Origin: Roseobacter sinensis
GTDB taxonomy: Bacteria; Pseudomonadota; Alphaproteobacteria; Rhodobacterales; Rhodobacteraceae
Length of the DNA stretch: 64,000 bases
Direction: 5' to 3'
Assembly (NCBI RefSeq): GCF_025755255.1
Contig: NZ_JALIEB010000013.1
Location: 48,671-112,670, forward strand
Shown here: piece after piece, positions 17,107-26,600 of the stretch
How positions within the stretch are numbered: the first letter of the stretch is position 1
How the letters are laid out: every line of letters starts with the position of its first letter
Position numbers and translations under genes: made by a program
The notes under the pieces: generated by a model
The model's database searches: none
Seen by the model: the letters and a program-made list of their open reading frames with translations, nothing else
Told to the model about the DNA's origin: nothing

Positions 17107-18036
17107 TCAATCTTGTGCAGTCTTCTTCGCCGGGTCCGCAACCCGCATGACCGTCAGGCCTTTCGCTTCCGCCTTCTGCCCTAGGTTCAGCGCGACTCCG
17201 TTGCCGCCGAAGAGCACAACCCCTGTCGCCGCGAATTTGTCGTCCAGTATCTCGTCGTTGCACTTGAACGGTGCTGCCCGCCCGTGTGCGGACCAGCGCG
17301 GATCGAAGCGCGCCTGCGCCACTCCGCGTGCCCGGGCCCACCGCGCCGCAATCATCTCCGCCCCGTGCTTGCCACCCTTGTGACAGAGGAAGATCTCCTG
17401 ATTGCGGTTCTGCTTGATCCGTTCGCGAACCTTGTCGAGCGTGTTGAAGATCACATCGACATCGGTCCAGTCGGTGGCGCCCGAGACGATCAGGGGCACC
17501 CCCTCGACTTTCGACTTCTCGGCGGTTTCGCGGTCATGCTGCTCCAGCAGCTGCCGCGCCTCGAAGACCGCCCCGGTCTCTTGCGCCCGGACGCTTGCGC
17601 GCGACCCAGCGGCCGGGATGAAGGCGTGGCCGGTCTCGATCTCATAGCATTCCGCCGCCGCCTCGCTCATCACCTCGATGGCGCCGACAATCTCGCGCAG
17701 CTGCAGGAAGCGCGCCTGCGCCTCTTCGAGCGCGGTCTCGGCGATCTCCGATCCGTCGTGGGATTTTGCCAGCGCGCCGATTTTGTCGGCGGTGCGGTCG
17801 ATCTCCTTGCCAAGTGCCACCTTGCGCCGCTGCAGGATCGTGGCGAGCCCATGGGCCAGCGGTTCGATTTCCGCTTCAAGCCCGGTCCCGCGCAGCGGCC
17901 CGAGCAATGCATCGAAGCATTCGCGGATGATGCGGTCGGTCAAGACGTGATCCTCGGGGATCGGCAGCTGTGCGTCCTTCTCGGTCAGCCCAAAAAGCTC
18001 GATGGTCTCGTAGGTGTTCGCAGTGTCGTAAGCCAT
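17107..18036 (-). CDS. DUF2493 (SLOG-type) domain protein
   Basis: This encodes 309 residues from the ATG at 18036, preceded by GGAGACCAGAC. The first 170 residues are helical and unassigned. The C-terminal part (from about 178) has the Rossmann-like DUF2493 pattern: PLIVSGATDWTDVDVIFNTL, a CHKGGKHGAEMIAARWARARG helix and a final GVVLFGGNGVALNLGQKAEA segment. DUF2493 belongs to the SLOG superfamily of nucleotide-binding proteins. Long forms like this are frequent on alphaproteobacterial plasmids; no function has been established that I can cite. No neighbour overlaps it. Confidence 0.75.
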   Translation of the reverse strand: MAYDTANTYETIELFGLTEKDAQLPIPEDHVLTDRIIRECFDALLGPLRGTGLEAEIEPLAHGLATILQRRKVALGKEIDRTADKIGALAKSHDGSEIAETALEEAQARFLQLREIVGAIEVMSEAAAECYEIETGHAFIPAAGSRASVRAQETGAVFEARQLLEQHDRETAEKSKVEGVPLIVSGATDWTDVDVIFNTLDKVRERIKQNRNQEIFLCHKGGKHGAEMIAARWARARGVAQARFDPRWSAHGRAAPFKCNDEILDDKFAATGVVLFGGNGVALNLGQKAEAKGLTVMRVADPAKKTAQD

Positions 18037-18701
18037 GTCTGGTCTCCAGTATTCGGTTGAGGAGCCACCACGTGAGTGCGGGGGCATGGCCGAATGTCTG
18101 GTTTCCGAATCTGCCCGGGTCAGGGACGGCGCAGCCGCCGGCTTGCCGGGCGCGAAAGTTTTCCGCGTGCAGCAACTGACACATGCGCGCCCTCACGCAC
18201 GGGACCGCCCCAAGCCACAGGCCCCGTCCTCGCCGAAAAGTTTTGCGATCCTTGACGCGGGCTGATTTGGGGGCCATCCGGAGGATATGCTTCCGCACTC
18301 ATGTGTGTGTGTTTTGAGGGTAGGTTTGCCCGACCCGAGCAGGCAAACGGACCGACCGGACGCGGGAGACGGATGAAGTGGCGGGATCGTTTTGGCCTCG
18401 GGCCAAAACAGACCAGAGCGCAATCCGGCGGAGCGGCCAGGGAGAGACGTGCTCGCGAGGCGGGCAAACCGGGATGCCAGGCGCGACGCCGCGGTGAGGC
18501 CGCATGGCCGAATGCGCGACGGACCGAAGGGCCGTTCTCCCCTGCGACACGCGAAGCCGAGCTGGGGGGCAGAAGCCAGTAAACTACCAACGCGCAAGAT
18601 ACCATCACTGAGGAGGAATAGGTTTGCCTCGATAAGCCTTTGTGTTTCATTGATTTACGGCTACTCTCGCAAAAGGTGTGCACCGGTATTTAAGCAGAAG
18701 A
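18037..18701. other. intergenic region before the ABC-3C cassette
   Basis: About 660 bases hold no convincing gene. The first 530 are GC-rich with overlapping shadow frames. A perfect hairpin GTTTTGGCC-TCG-GGCCAAAAC lies at 18389-18409 without a T-run. From about 18590 base composition becomes AT-richer, marking the edge of the acquired cassette; its promoter should be in 18600-18700. Confidence 0.45.
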
Positions 18702-19910
18702 ATGACTTCACAATCGCAACACGACGCAACAGCTTCGGCACTAGGGTTCCGCTACCAGGAACGCTTTGCCCTTCTCCAGCTACTCGAGACAAACGATGAT
18801 GAGGCCGCAGTAGCAGTTGAGGCTCTTGATGACGTTCAGCTTAAGGCCAACGGCGTAGATATTCTTGAGCAACTAAAGCATTCGCTTGTTCCAAACCCCA
18901 AGCCACTGACAACTAAATCGGTGAACCTTTGGACAACCTTCAGGATCTGGTGTGAGCTACTTCCAAACCTAGATCTAGAATGTACCAAGTTTGCGTTGAT
19001 TGCAGTTGCTCCGATTGCCTCTAATTCCACTCTTCGTTGCTTAGAAACGGAAGGCTCAGACCGCGCTTCTTTGTCGTCTGAGTTACAAGCAGAGGCGAAG
19101 CGCGTCATTGAAGACGTCGAAACAGCAGAACCTGAAGGCAGAACAAAGCCTCATAAGAAGAAGGCTTCTGGGGCTGCGGCATTTCTTGCATTGTCTGAAA
19201 GTCAGAGGGCAAGCTTGCTTCAAAGGGTTTCGATACAGTCAGAAGTAGGGACGATCAGTAGCTTGGAAGGCAAACTTGCTCAGCGTCTTGACACCTACCC
19301 GAAAACTCAACGGGCGACGCTCGCGGCGAAACTCGGTGAGTGGTGGGATCGGCAGATGTTGTTGTCTTTTGACGGTAAGCGAGATCGCTTCATTAAAAGG
19401 TATGAACTGCTCGAGCAACTCTCCGAGATTAGCGCAATGCTTACATCAGAAGCTCTATTGGATAGCTTTAGCAGCAAACAACCGCCTCCTGTTTTTGATA
19501 CTCATGAGATGTTGGCGAAACAATGTGAGCTAGTGGAAGCCAAGCCAGCAATGGTGAAGCTGGCTCGTATTTCAGAATGGCAAGCTAGAAATCAAAGAGC
19601 GGCTTGGTCAATTGAAGCCCCATCCAAACATAGCAAAATCGTGGAATACGACGAAAGACTTGTCTCCGAGTGGACCTACAGGCACGAAAGTGCATGCGAA
19701 AACACCGAGGCCGGAAATGAAACTGAATTGGTCACTAACGGGCAATCAGTACTGCGATGGGTCTTGGAAGAAGCTGCTCAAGAGGTAGGAACTATTGAAA
19801 GCACAGTGACATCGCCCTTCTACGTGCGAGGAAGTTATCAGGTTTTGTCAATTGAGGGTCGGGTCGGATGGCACCCTGACTATCGCAAACGTCTGGGGTT
19901 TTCAGAATGA
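18702..19910 (+). CDS. ABC-3C system effector: nuclease-like N-domain plus C-terminal ABC-3C domain
   Basis: This encodes 402 residues from the ATG at 18702 (a GTG at 18678 is less likely). Residues 10-60 look like a restriction-endonuclease-fold (Cap4/DUF4297-like) domain: the opening ALGFRYQERFALLQL, acidic residues E40 and D43-D44 in VEALDDVQLK, and Q57-L-K59 in LEQLKHS as the QxK catalytic half. The rest is helical and ends with the WHPDYR-type tail seen in ABC-3C C-terminal domains. It is probably the DNA-cutting effector of a three-gene anti-invader system. It is coupled to the next gene by an ATGA overlap. GC is lower than in flanking genes. Alternative: a structural subunit without nuclease activity. 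Confidence 0.7.
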   Translation: MTSQSQHDATASALGFRYQERFALLQLLETNDDEAAVAVEALDDVQLKANGVDILEQLKHSLVPNPKPLTTKSVNLWTTFRIWCELLPNLDLECTKFALIAVAPIASNSTLRCLETEGSDRASLSSELQAEAKRVIEDVETAEPEGRTKPHKKKASGAAAFLALSESQRASLLQRVSIQSEVGTISSLEGKLAQRLDTYPKTQRATLAAKLGEWWDRQMLLSFDGKRDRFIKRYELLEQLSEISAMLTSEALLDSFSSKQPPPVFDTHEMLAKQCELVEAKPAMVKLARISEWQARNQRAAWSIEAPSKHSKIVEYDERLVSEWTYRHESACENTEAGNETELVTNGQSVLRWVLEEAAQEVGTIESTVTSPFYVRGSYQVLSIEGRVGWHPDYRKRLGFSE

Positions 19911-20395
19911 GAACGACTTATGACCTTTTTGCTGAAACAAACCCGGCCTTCGTGTCATTTCTCCTCTATCGATTTGTAAAAAGCTATTCAGGCGATAGTG
20001 ATGAGGCCCCACACATAAGTCTAGCGTATCTTGTTGTGCCCTTGGCCGTGTCACAACGCTTAGAAGCCAGTTTTTCTTCAACAAATTCTGCAACAGGTTT
20101 TCTTTCTTGGCTCAACCGTTTTCCCGAAGTCCGTATCGGACTTCAACAAGACATTGAGGTAGCAAGAAATACTACTGATCAGGGAATTCGTGCCGCCCTC
20201 TTCAGCCAATTGTTAGAGTTAGGGAACAATGGAACCATGCAGTTGGGCGGCGCGAAGAAGCCCCCAGAAAACACCAAAAGCAAGCTGTCTAATATGCCAA
20301 AGCAGGCTGTCTCGAGGGCTGAGCGACTTGGGACATGGATGTCTGGTATCGGCGGCCCGGCTACTATCTTTTCTGCCTTAGAGGTGCGACCATGA
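19907..20395 (+). CDS. ABC-3C middle component
   Basis: This encodes 162 residues. The N-terminal half reads NPAFVSFLLYRFVKSY and ISLAYLVVPLAVSQRLEASF, the pattern of the three-component ABC system middle component family, small adaptor-like helical proteins placed between effector and ATPase. Its start overlaps the effector stop and its stop overlaps the ATPase start, both as ATGA, so the three products are made in a coupled manner. I infer an adaptor role; the sequence shows no catalytic motif. Confidence 0.7.
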   Translation: MRTTYDLFAETNPAFVSFLLYRFVKSYSGDSDEAPHISLAYLVVPLAVSQRLEASFSSTNSATGFLSWLNRFPEVRIGLQQDIEVARNTTDQGIRAALFSQLLELGNNGTMQLGGAKKPPENTKSKLSNMPKQAVSRAERLGTWMSGIGGPATIFSALEVRP

Positions 20396-22338
20396 CACGT
20401 TGGAATACCTCTGAGATCGCGTTCTTTGGTCTGGAAGGCCGGAGAAGAACAATCCAGTTGCGCCCAAATGAAGTAGCAATACTTACTGGCCGCTCCGGAA
20501 CAGGCAAATCGGCCATCATCTCAGGAATTGATTATTGCCTTGGCTCCAGAAGCTGTGAGCTCCCTGATTATGTGCGGCGACGTACTATCGGTGTCGCAGT
20601 TCACTGGAAAAACGATCAAACCGACTTGATAGTTGGACGCGTCGTTCCCGACAGTGGCGTGGGAACAGAAAAAATGTTCGTTAAGACGGGGCGCAATTTA
20701 CAGTTGCCTACTTCGTTCGAACAAATTGAAGGGCCCGCCCCTCGCGCGACTGCCAGAAAACTAATCGAACGAGCATTCCGGATCTCCGACATAGACGATG
20801 CGGACGCAGACGAGAAGTCGACGGTTGGAAAGGCCACAATCAGGCACACCACACCCTATCTGTTTCTCACCGCAGACGTGATTATCAGCAACAAGACTGT
20901 TCTTCATGACCTGAATGATCCCGACAAGGCAAAGGACATCAGGGCAACATTGCCTTACTTCCTTCAAGCGGTTGATCAGGAAACTGTCTTGGCACAAAGA
21001 CGATTGCGCCAATTAGAGGCGGCGTTAGCGCGGCTTGAACGTCAGGACAAGGCAAGAAAGAAAAGCCGATCTCTGCTTACCGAGCGAGCGATAGCATTGC
21101 TTACCCAATCCGCTGGCCTAGGAATGTCTGACGCACCAGACCCCACCCTCCCAGAACATGAACTTCTTGATCTTCTGAGAGAGGTAACATCTTTCGAGAT
21201 CACTCGGACCGATACGGAGACTGGCGATCAGCTTGGCGCCTTAGAACAGGATCGGCGGGAAACAGTTCGATTGGCTTCAGAAAATCGCCAAAAGCGAGAT
21301 GCCTTGAAAGCGCTAGTCAAAGACGCTTCTGGTTTCGAAACGACAACCTCTGGGCAGTTTCAGAAGTTGAACCTAGTAAATCACCTGCACCTCGACAACG
21401 AAACTTGCCCAGTGTGCCAGGAAAAGAGTCAGATAGGTGCAAAAATTGCTAAGGACATTGCTGCCTCTCTTTCGCTCATTGAGAAGGAAGTTGCCTCAGT
21501 TCAGCAAGTGACCCCAGAGTTGCTTGATCAATTAGAGCAGGCAGAAGAAAATTTGCAGTCCACTAATAATCGGATCAGGGAAATTGAGCGCCAGATTCGA
21601 AGTGCCATTCAGCAAAGCGATGCCCTTAGACGAGCTGATGATCTGGCTCAGGCGCGCGCAATCACTCTTGGCCGCGTAGAGCAGTTTTTAGAAACGACCG
21701 TTGAGGATTTCGAGCAGGCTCCGGTTGATTTTGGCAGTCTTCGAAGTGAAATCGAAGGGTTAAGAGAATTTGTCGATCCGCAAGCTCTTCGCGACAAGAT
21801 CGCACATGCCGAAAACATGGTGTCTAACTACGCATCTGAGATGCTTCCTTCCCTTCCCTCAACCGCTCCACTCACAGATGCCCGCCTACAATTCTTTGCT
21901 GATGGCAGAATTCGCATTATTGAAGCGGAGCGTCAACGCCAGCTCAACCTCGTCGATGTTGGTTCAGATCAGAACTATCTCGCAATTCATTTGGCACTAC
22001 TATTTGGCTTGCACAAGCACTTTGAGCAGGTTGCATCGCCGGTGCCCGGCCTGCTCGTTATCGATCAGATTAGCCGTCCGTATTATCCCAAGGATGAAAA
22101 GGCTCGCGACGAACGCAGCTTGGAAGAAATGGCGCAGGATGATGATCGTCGTTCCATGGCAAGAATAATGGACTTCATCTTCAAAGAGACAGCCAAAGCT
22201 AATGGCCTCCAAGTTCTACTAATCGAACATGCATATATGGAGAATGATGATCGCTATGTTGACGCCACAGTTGAACGTTGGACTAAAGCCAACGGTATCA
22301 AGCTGATCCCAGACGATTGGCCTGTACGTGAGGCCTAG
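20392..22338 (+). CDS. ABC-3C ATPase (DUF3732-like)
   Basis: This encodes 648 residues from the ATG at 20392. Walker A is GRSGTGKS (33-40). A long coiled-coil insertion (about 200-470) contains a CPVC pair (C339, C342) like a zinc hook. The signature-like helix is VGSDQNYLAIHLAL with G524-S525, and Walker B is GLLVIDQISRP with D558. The tail LLIEHAYMENDD is typical of DUF3732 ATPases. This SMC/Rad50-like plan fits the sensor ATPase of ABC-3C systems (class defined in comparative genomics of ABC ATPases in conflict systems). It would detect invading DNA or its ends and license the nuclease encoded first in the operon. Confidence 0.8.
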   Translation: MTRWNTSEIAFFGLEGRRRTIQLRPNEVAILTGRSGTGKSAIISGIDYCLGSRSCELPDYVRRRTIGVAVHWKNDQTDLIVGRVVPDSGVGTEKMFVKTGRNLQLPTSFEQIEGPAPRATARKLIERAFRISDIDDADADEKSTVGKATIRHTTPYLFLTADVIISNKTVLHDLNDPDKAKDIRATLPYFLQAVDQETVLAQRRLRQLEAALARLERQDKARKKSRSLLTERAIALLTQSAGLGMSDAPDPTLPEHELLDLLREVTSFEITRTDTETGDQLGALEQDRRETVRLASENRQKRDALKALVKDASGFETTTSGQFQKLNLVNHLHLDNETCPVCQEKSQIGAKIAKDIAASLSLIEKEVASVQQVTPELLDQLEQAEENLQSTNNRIREIERQIRSAIQQSDALRRADDLAQARAITLGRVEQFLETTVEDFEQAPVDFGSLRSEIEGLREFVDPQALRDKIAHAENMVSNYASEMLPSLPSTAPLTDARLQFFADGRIRIIEAERQRQLNLVDVGSDQNYLAIHLALLFGLHKHFEQVASPVPGLLVIDQISRPYYPKDEKARDERSLEEMAQDDDRRSMARIMDFIFKETAKANGLQVLLIEHAYMENDDRYVDATVERWTKANGIKLIPDDWPVREA

Positions 22339-22377
22339 GTATTGCGGGTTGATCTTTGAGCTGAAACAACACGACCA

Positions 22378-22409
22378 AAAGGGGAACCGTGGTCCCACGG
22401 CTCCCCTTT
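22378..22409. terminator. 15-bp hairpin between convergent genes
   Basis: The arms AAAGGGGAACCGTGG and CCACGGCTCCCCTTT pair at 14 of 15 positions around a 2-base loop. It lies between the ends of the ABC-3C ATPase gene (plus) and the DUF736 gene (minus), and the A/T ends of the stem give short T-runs on both strands. It is probably a bidirectional terminator. Confidence 0.65.
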
Positions 22410-22439
22410 CGGTTCAGATCGTCTCCTCTCGCGCGCTAA

Positions 22440-23168
22440 TCACGCGACCAGCGAGAGCCCCGCGCCTGCGTCCTGCGGCTGCTCACCGCTGTCGATGAAC
22501 GGGATGATCGAGAAGGTCTGCCCGCCGCGCTGTTCTTCGTTCTGCACGGCGTTCACGCGCAGGTCGCCATCGGGCGTGTTGATCAGCAGCGACAGGTAGT
22601 CATTGCCCGTGCGGCTGCTTTTGGCCATCCAGGCCGAGCCGACGCGGATCGGTGTGCCCCGGGGCGAGCTGACCTCGATCCGGTAATCGGGGTGGGTCTC
22701 CTCGGATTTGTAGCTGTTCTCGATCAGCATGAACTCCAGATCGAACATCATGTTGGCAATGTAGCCGGTGAAGGCGTTGTCAGCGTCCATGGCGGTGAGC
22801 TCGCCCGAGATCGAGCCGGATTTCATCAGGCCGTTCGAGACCAGCGGGATGATCTCGAACGCGCCGCTCTGGGCCGCGCGCGCCTCTTTCGTCTGCACCG
22901 CGTTGACACGGAACGGGCCCAAGCCGACATCGATCTGCATCGAGATGTAGGGGTTGCCGCTGGTATTGCCGGTCTCGTTCCAGGCCGTGCCGATACGCAC
23001 CTTGCGGCCTGATTTGTTGACTGCCGTCACGTCAAAATCCGGGCTGCGTTCGGACATCTTGGCCCGCGCCTCCAACTGGATGGCGATGTCAAAGCGCGTC
23101 GAGTGGATCATGCCGGTGTACTGAGCGGCTGCGGTCTCGACATTGCGGGTGAGGGTTCCTGCGAACAT
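22440..23168 (-). CDS. double DUF736 protein
   Basis: This encodes 242 residues from the ATG at 23168, with AAAGGAACCATCCC upstream. Two DUF736 units are fused: the first (1-115) has FDVTAVNKSGRKVRIGTAWN and a NPYISMQIDVG strand, the second (120-228) has YRIEVSSPRGTPIRVGSAW and a NDYLSLLINTPDG strand. DUF736 proteins are small beta-rich plasmid proteins of unknown role, normally a single domain of about 100 residues. It is the last gene of the minus-strand accessory block, and a hairpin follows. Confidence 0.75.
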   Translation of the reverse strand: MFAGTLTRNVETAAAQYTGMIHSTRFDIAIQLEARAKMSERSPDFDVTAVNKSGRKVRIGTAWNETGNTSGNPYISMQIDVGLGPFRVNAVQTKEARAAQSGAFEIIPLVSNGLMKSGSISGELTAMDADNAFTGYIANMMFDLEFMLIENSYKSEETHPDYRIEVSSPRGTPIRVGSAWMAKSSRTGNDYLSLLINTPDGDLRVNAVQNEEQRGGQTFSIIPFIDSGEQPQDAGAGLSLVA

Positions 23169-23292
23169 GGGATGGTTCCTTTTGGATTGGCCGGTGTCTG
23201 ACGTCCTTGCCAGCGCATCCGGGATTGCTTTCTCGACCCCTTGAGGGATCACAAATCAGAAAGCTTGCTTTCCTTTCAGCCCCGCCCTCGGG

Positions 23293-23595
23293 TCAGAGCT
23301 GCCGTACGAGTGGGAAGGCCCCCGCGCCTCCGGGTGCTACGCCCCTCCCCTGCCCGTTTGGTCTTGATTGGCTGCCCGGATTTTCCGCGCCGTCCTCCGA
23401 TCGCGCGATAAAGAACTCCGCCTCTTTTCCGTTCAACCCGTGCCCGCCCCGGTCGGTCAGACCGATGCAGCTGCTGTTCGGCTGATAGGTGATGAGGTAC
23501 TGACCGAGCCGGTCCTTGTGGACAACGTAGCCGGTATTAGCCCAATGCACGGTATGGCCGGCATCGACGGCGGCCTTGATTTCATCAAGTGTCAT
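23293..23595 (-). CDS. small hypothetical protein
   Basis: This encodes 100 residues starting MTLDEIKAAVDAGHTVHWAN. The N-terminal 65 residues look like a compact domain (VHWANTGYVVHKDRLGQYLI then NGKEAEFFI); the last 30 are glycine/proline-rich and may be disordered. Similar short proteins occur beside methylase-helicase genes of alphaproteobacterial plasmids. The start lies 18 bases after the stop of the large methylase/helicase gene. I assign no function. Confidence 0.6.
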   Translation of the reverse strand: MTLDEIKAAVDAGHTVHWANTGYVVHKDRLGQYLITYQPNSSCIGLTDRGGHGLNGKEAEFFIARSEDGAENPGSQSRPNGQGRGVAPGGAGAFPLVRQL

Positions 23596-23613
23596 GATCT
23601 TTCCCTCCCTTGC

Positions 23614-26600
23614 CTATTCTGCTGCCACTGAGGGGGCATCTGGTGCCTGCCCCACGATCCGGGCCAGAATGCTTCCCGTGTCGACCCTGTCCCCATGCGG
23701 CAGGAACACCCGTAGCTGAAAGGCGATGATCTCCGTGAAACACCCCATGGCCTTGAGACCTTCAATCATGCCCCGATCCGCACCGCCCAGCTCGAGACGC
23801 ATCTCGCCTGTGACCCGGCGACGGGTCAGGGTGAGACCCCGGCCCAGATCGACCGGCGCCGTGGTGCCGAGGGCGGCGGCCAGCATCTCCTGCGGCGTTT
23901 GCGGGTCGGAGACGAGGAAGCGGGCGCGGAGGGCCGCTGCCCCTTCCTCGCTCAGCGTGCGCCCGATCATGGCTTTCGCCCCATCGGGCGTGACCCGGTA
24001 GATGCGCTCATTGGTGGTCGGAATATCCTTCCAGATCGGCAGCAGCAGCCCAGTCAGCAGGTAAAGCTTGGTCGTGGTGGTTTTTGGCAGCGATGCAGCC
24101 TCGGTATCCCAAAGCCCTGCAAACTCTGGCCTTCCGATGTCTTCCCAGACCGAGGACTCGAACCGCGCCTCTTCGATATAGCTCGACCCGTTTGGCCGCA
24201 CCGCCTTGCGCATCAGCGTGACGATGTCCTCGTCATACATCTGCATGGGCCGCGCCGAGATCAGCGCCGCGCGACCGGAGGCGCGATTGACCATCGGCAG
24301 CTTGTCGGGGTTGCTCGACAGGGCGTCAGCCGCCGACAGCACGTGGACCGGGTCCGTCACCTCGAGCCCGATGATCCGCGTCACTGCGCCGGATTTCGGG
24401 CAGGTCCAGAGATCCTCTGTGGAGACCTGTTCGATCTTTTCGCCGTGCAGGGTTTCGACGCCGAGATCGAGCGTGCCCGCCGCGCGCGCCCGTTCCGTCT
24501 GATCGGCAATCCGGCGCATGAACTCGGCAAAGAGTGCGTTCTGCATGTGGATGGGAAGGGCAAGCACCCGGTTGAGAAACCGCTGGATCGGGGGAAGCTC
24601 CTCAAGGAGCACCCCGTCCTTGTCGATCAGCCGCAGGGCTGTCCAGTCGGTGAAGCTCTCGTAGCTCATCGCCTCAGCGCGCCCGGCGGCAAGATCGGCG
24701 AAATACCCACGCAGCGCCGCCCGTGCGATCGGGCTTTCGAGATTGTCCTCCTCGCGGAACATGCCCTGCGAGCCGGTCTCGCGCTGACCCTTGGTCAAGG
24801 CCCCCAGCTGGTCGAGGCGTTTGGCTATAGTCGACGTGAAACGCTTTTCGCCATGCACATCCGAGGTGCAGACCCGGAAGAACGGCGCGCTGACCTGAGC
24901 CGAGCGATGCGTGCGGCCCAGCCCCTGGATGGCCGCATCCGCGCGCCAGCCGGGCTCCAGCAGGTAGTGCCGCCGCCGTTTCTGGTTCTTCGCCGTTTGC
25001 GCCGCGTGATAGGACCGGCCCGTGCCACCCGCATCGGAAAAGATCAGGATATCCTTTTCGCCGTCCATGAAGGCTTGTGTCTCGGAGGAATTGCTGCTGG
25101 CGGCGCGCTTCTCGATGAAGAGGTGGCCATCGTCCGCCTTCAGAGGTCGGATCGACCTTCCGGTCACTTCGGCCACGGCCTCGTCGCCAAAGGCCCAGAG
25201 GATCTGATCCAGCGCCGAGGGGATCGGGGCCAGCGTCATCAACTCCATCATGGCCGCATCGCGCAGGGCAAGCGCCTCGCGCGAGACAACGAGCGCCCCG
25301 GTCTCATCCCGTAAAGGTTCCACCACCATATTGCCGTCGATCTCGACGAGCTTTTGAGCATGGATTGGGAAGGCCTGTTCGAGGTAGCCCAGCACGTAGT
25401 CACGCGGCGTCAAGGCACCCTCGACGAGCTCGTCGTCGGAATCCATCGTCTCAAGCCGGCGTTTCAGCAGGCTCTCGCCTGTCGAAACCACCTGGATGAC
25501 GCAAGCCTTGCCCGCTGCCAGATCGTCCTTGATCGCGCGGATGATGGTCGGGGCTTTCATGCCCATCAGGAGATGGTTGAAGAAGCGCTGCTTCGTGCTC
25601 TCGAAGCGGGACTTGGCCGAGGCGCGAGCAGCCGAGGCATTGGTCTCTCCCGAAGCATCATTGACGCCGGTCGCAGTCAACGCTGTCTCGAGATTGTGGT
25701 GGATCGTGCGAAAGGCTCCCGCATAGGCGTCGTAGATCTCGATCTGGGCCGGGGTGAGCGCGTGTTCGAGCACGTCATATTCCACGCCATCGAAGCTGAG
25801 GGCGCGGGCCGTGTAGAGGCCGAGCGTCTTGAGATCACGCGCGACCACCTCCATGGCGGCGACACCGCCTGCTTCCATCGCCGAGACGAAACTCTCGCGG
25901 CTCGGGAAGGGGTATTCGGGGCCTTGCCCCCAGAGCTCCAGCCGCGCGGCATAGGCCAGGTTGTGCACGCTCGTGGCACCCGTGGCCGAGATGTAGAAGA
26001 CGCGAGCGCGGGGTGCTGCCAGTTGCAGCCGCAGGCCAGCAAGGCCCTGCTGGGAGGGTTTGACCCCCCTGCCCTGCTCGGACCCTGCCGCGTTCTGCAT
26101 GGCATGGGCCTCATCGAAAGCCAGCACGCCCTCAAAGTCGTCGCCCATCCAGTCGAGGATCTGGCTCAGCCGCGTGGTGCCGCATTTGCCCGCCGAGCGC
26201 AGCGTGGCGTAGGTGACGAAGAGGATGCCGTCACCCATAGGGACGGGCTGGTCCGGTTTCCATTTGGAGAGCGGCTGGATGTCGGCTGGCGAGCCGCCGA
26301 GATCGGTCCAGTCGCGGATCGCGTCCTCGATGAGCGTGGCGGATTTGGACACCCAGATCGCCTTCCTGCGCCCGGAAAGCCAGTTGACAAGGATCAGCCC
26401 CGCGCATTCGCGCCCCTTGCCGCAACCGGTGCCATCGCCGAGGAAATAGCCGAGGCGATAGGCACGTGCATCCGGGTCATCATCGGCGCGCGTCAGCTTG
26501 GTCTGGTCGTCATCGATGGTAAACCGACCGGGCAGATCACGCCCATGGGCATCATGCGCCATGATGATGGTCTCGAGCTGCGCCTCGGAGAGATCTCCCT

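Noticed and set aside
18389..18409. Perfect hairpin GTTTTGGCC-TCG-GGCCAAAAC as a terminator
   Set aside because: No T-run on either strand and no gene ends nearby, so I list it only as part of the intergenic region.
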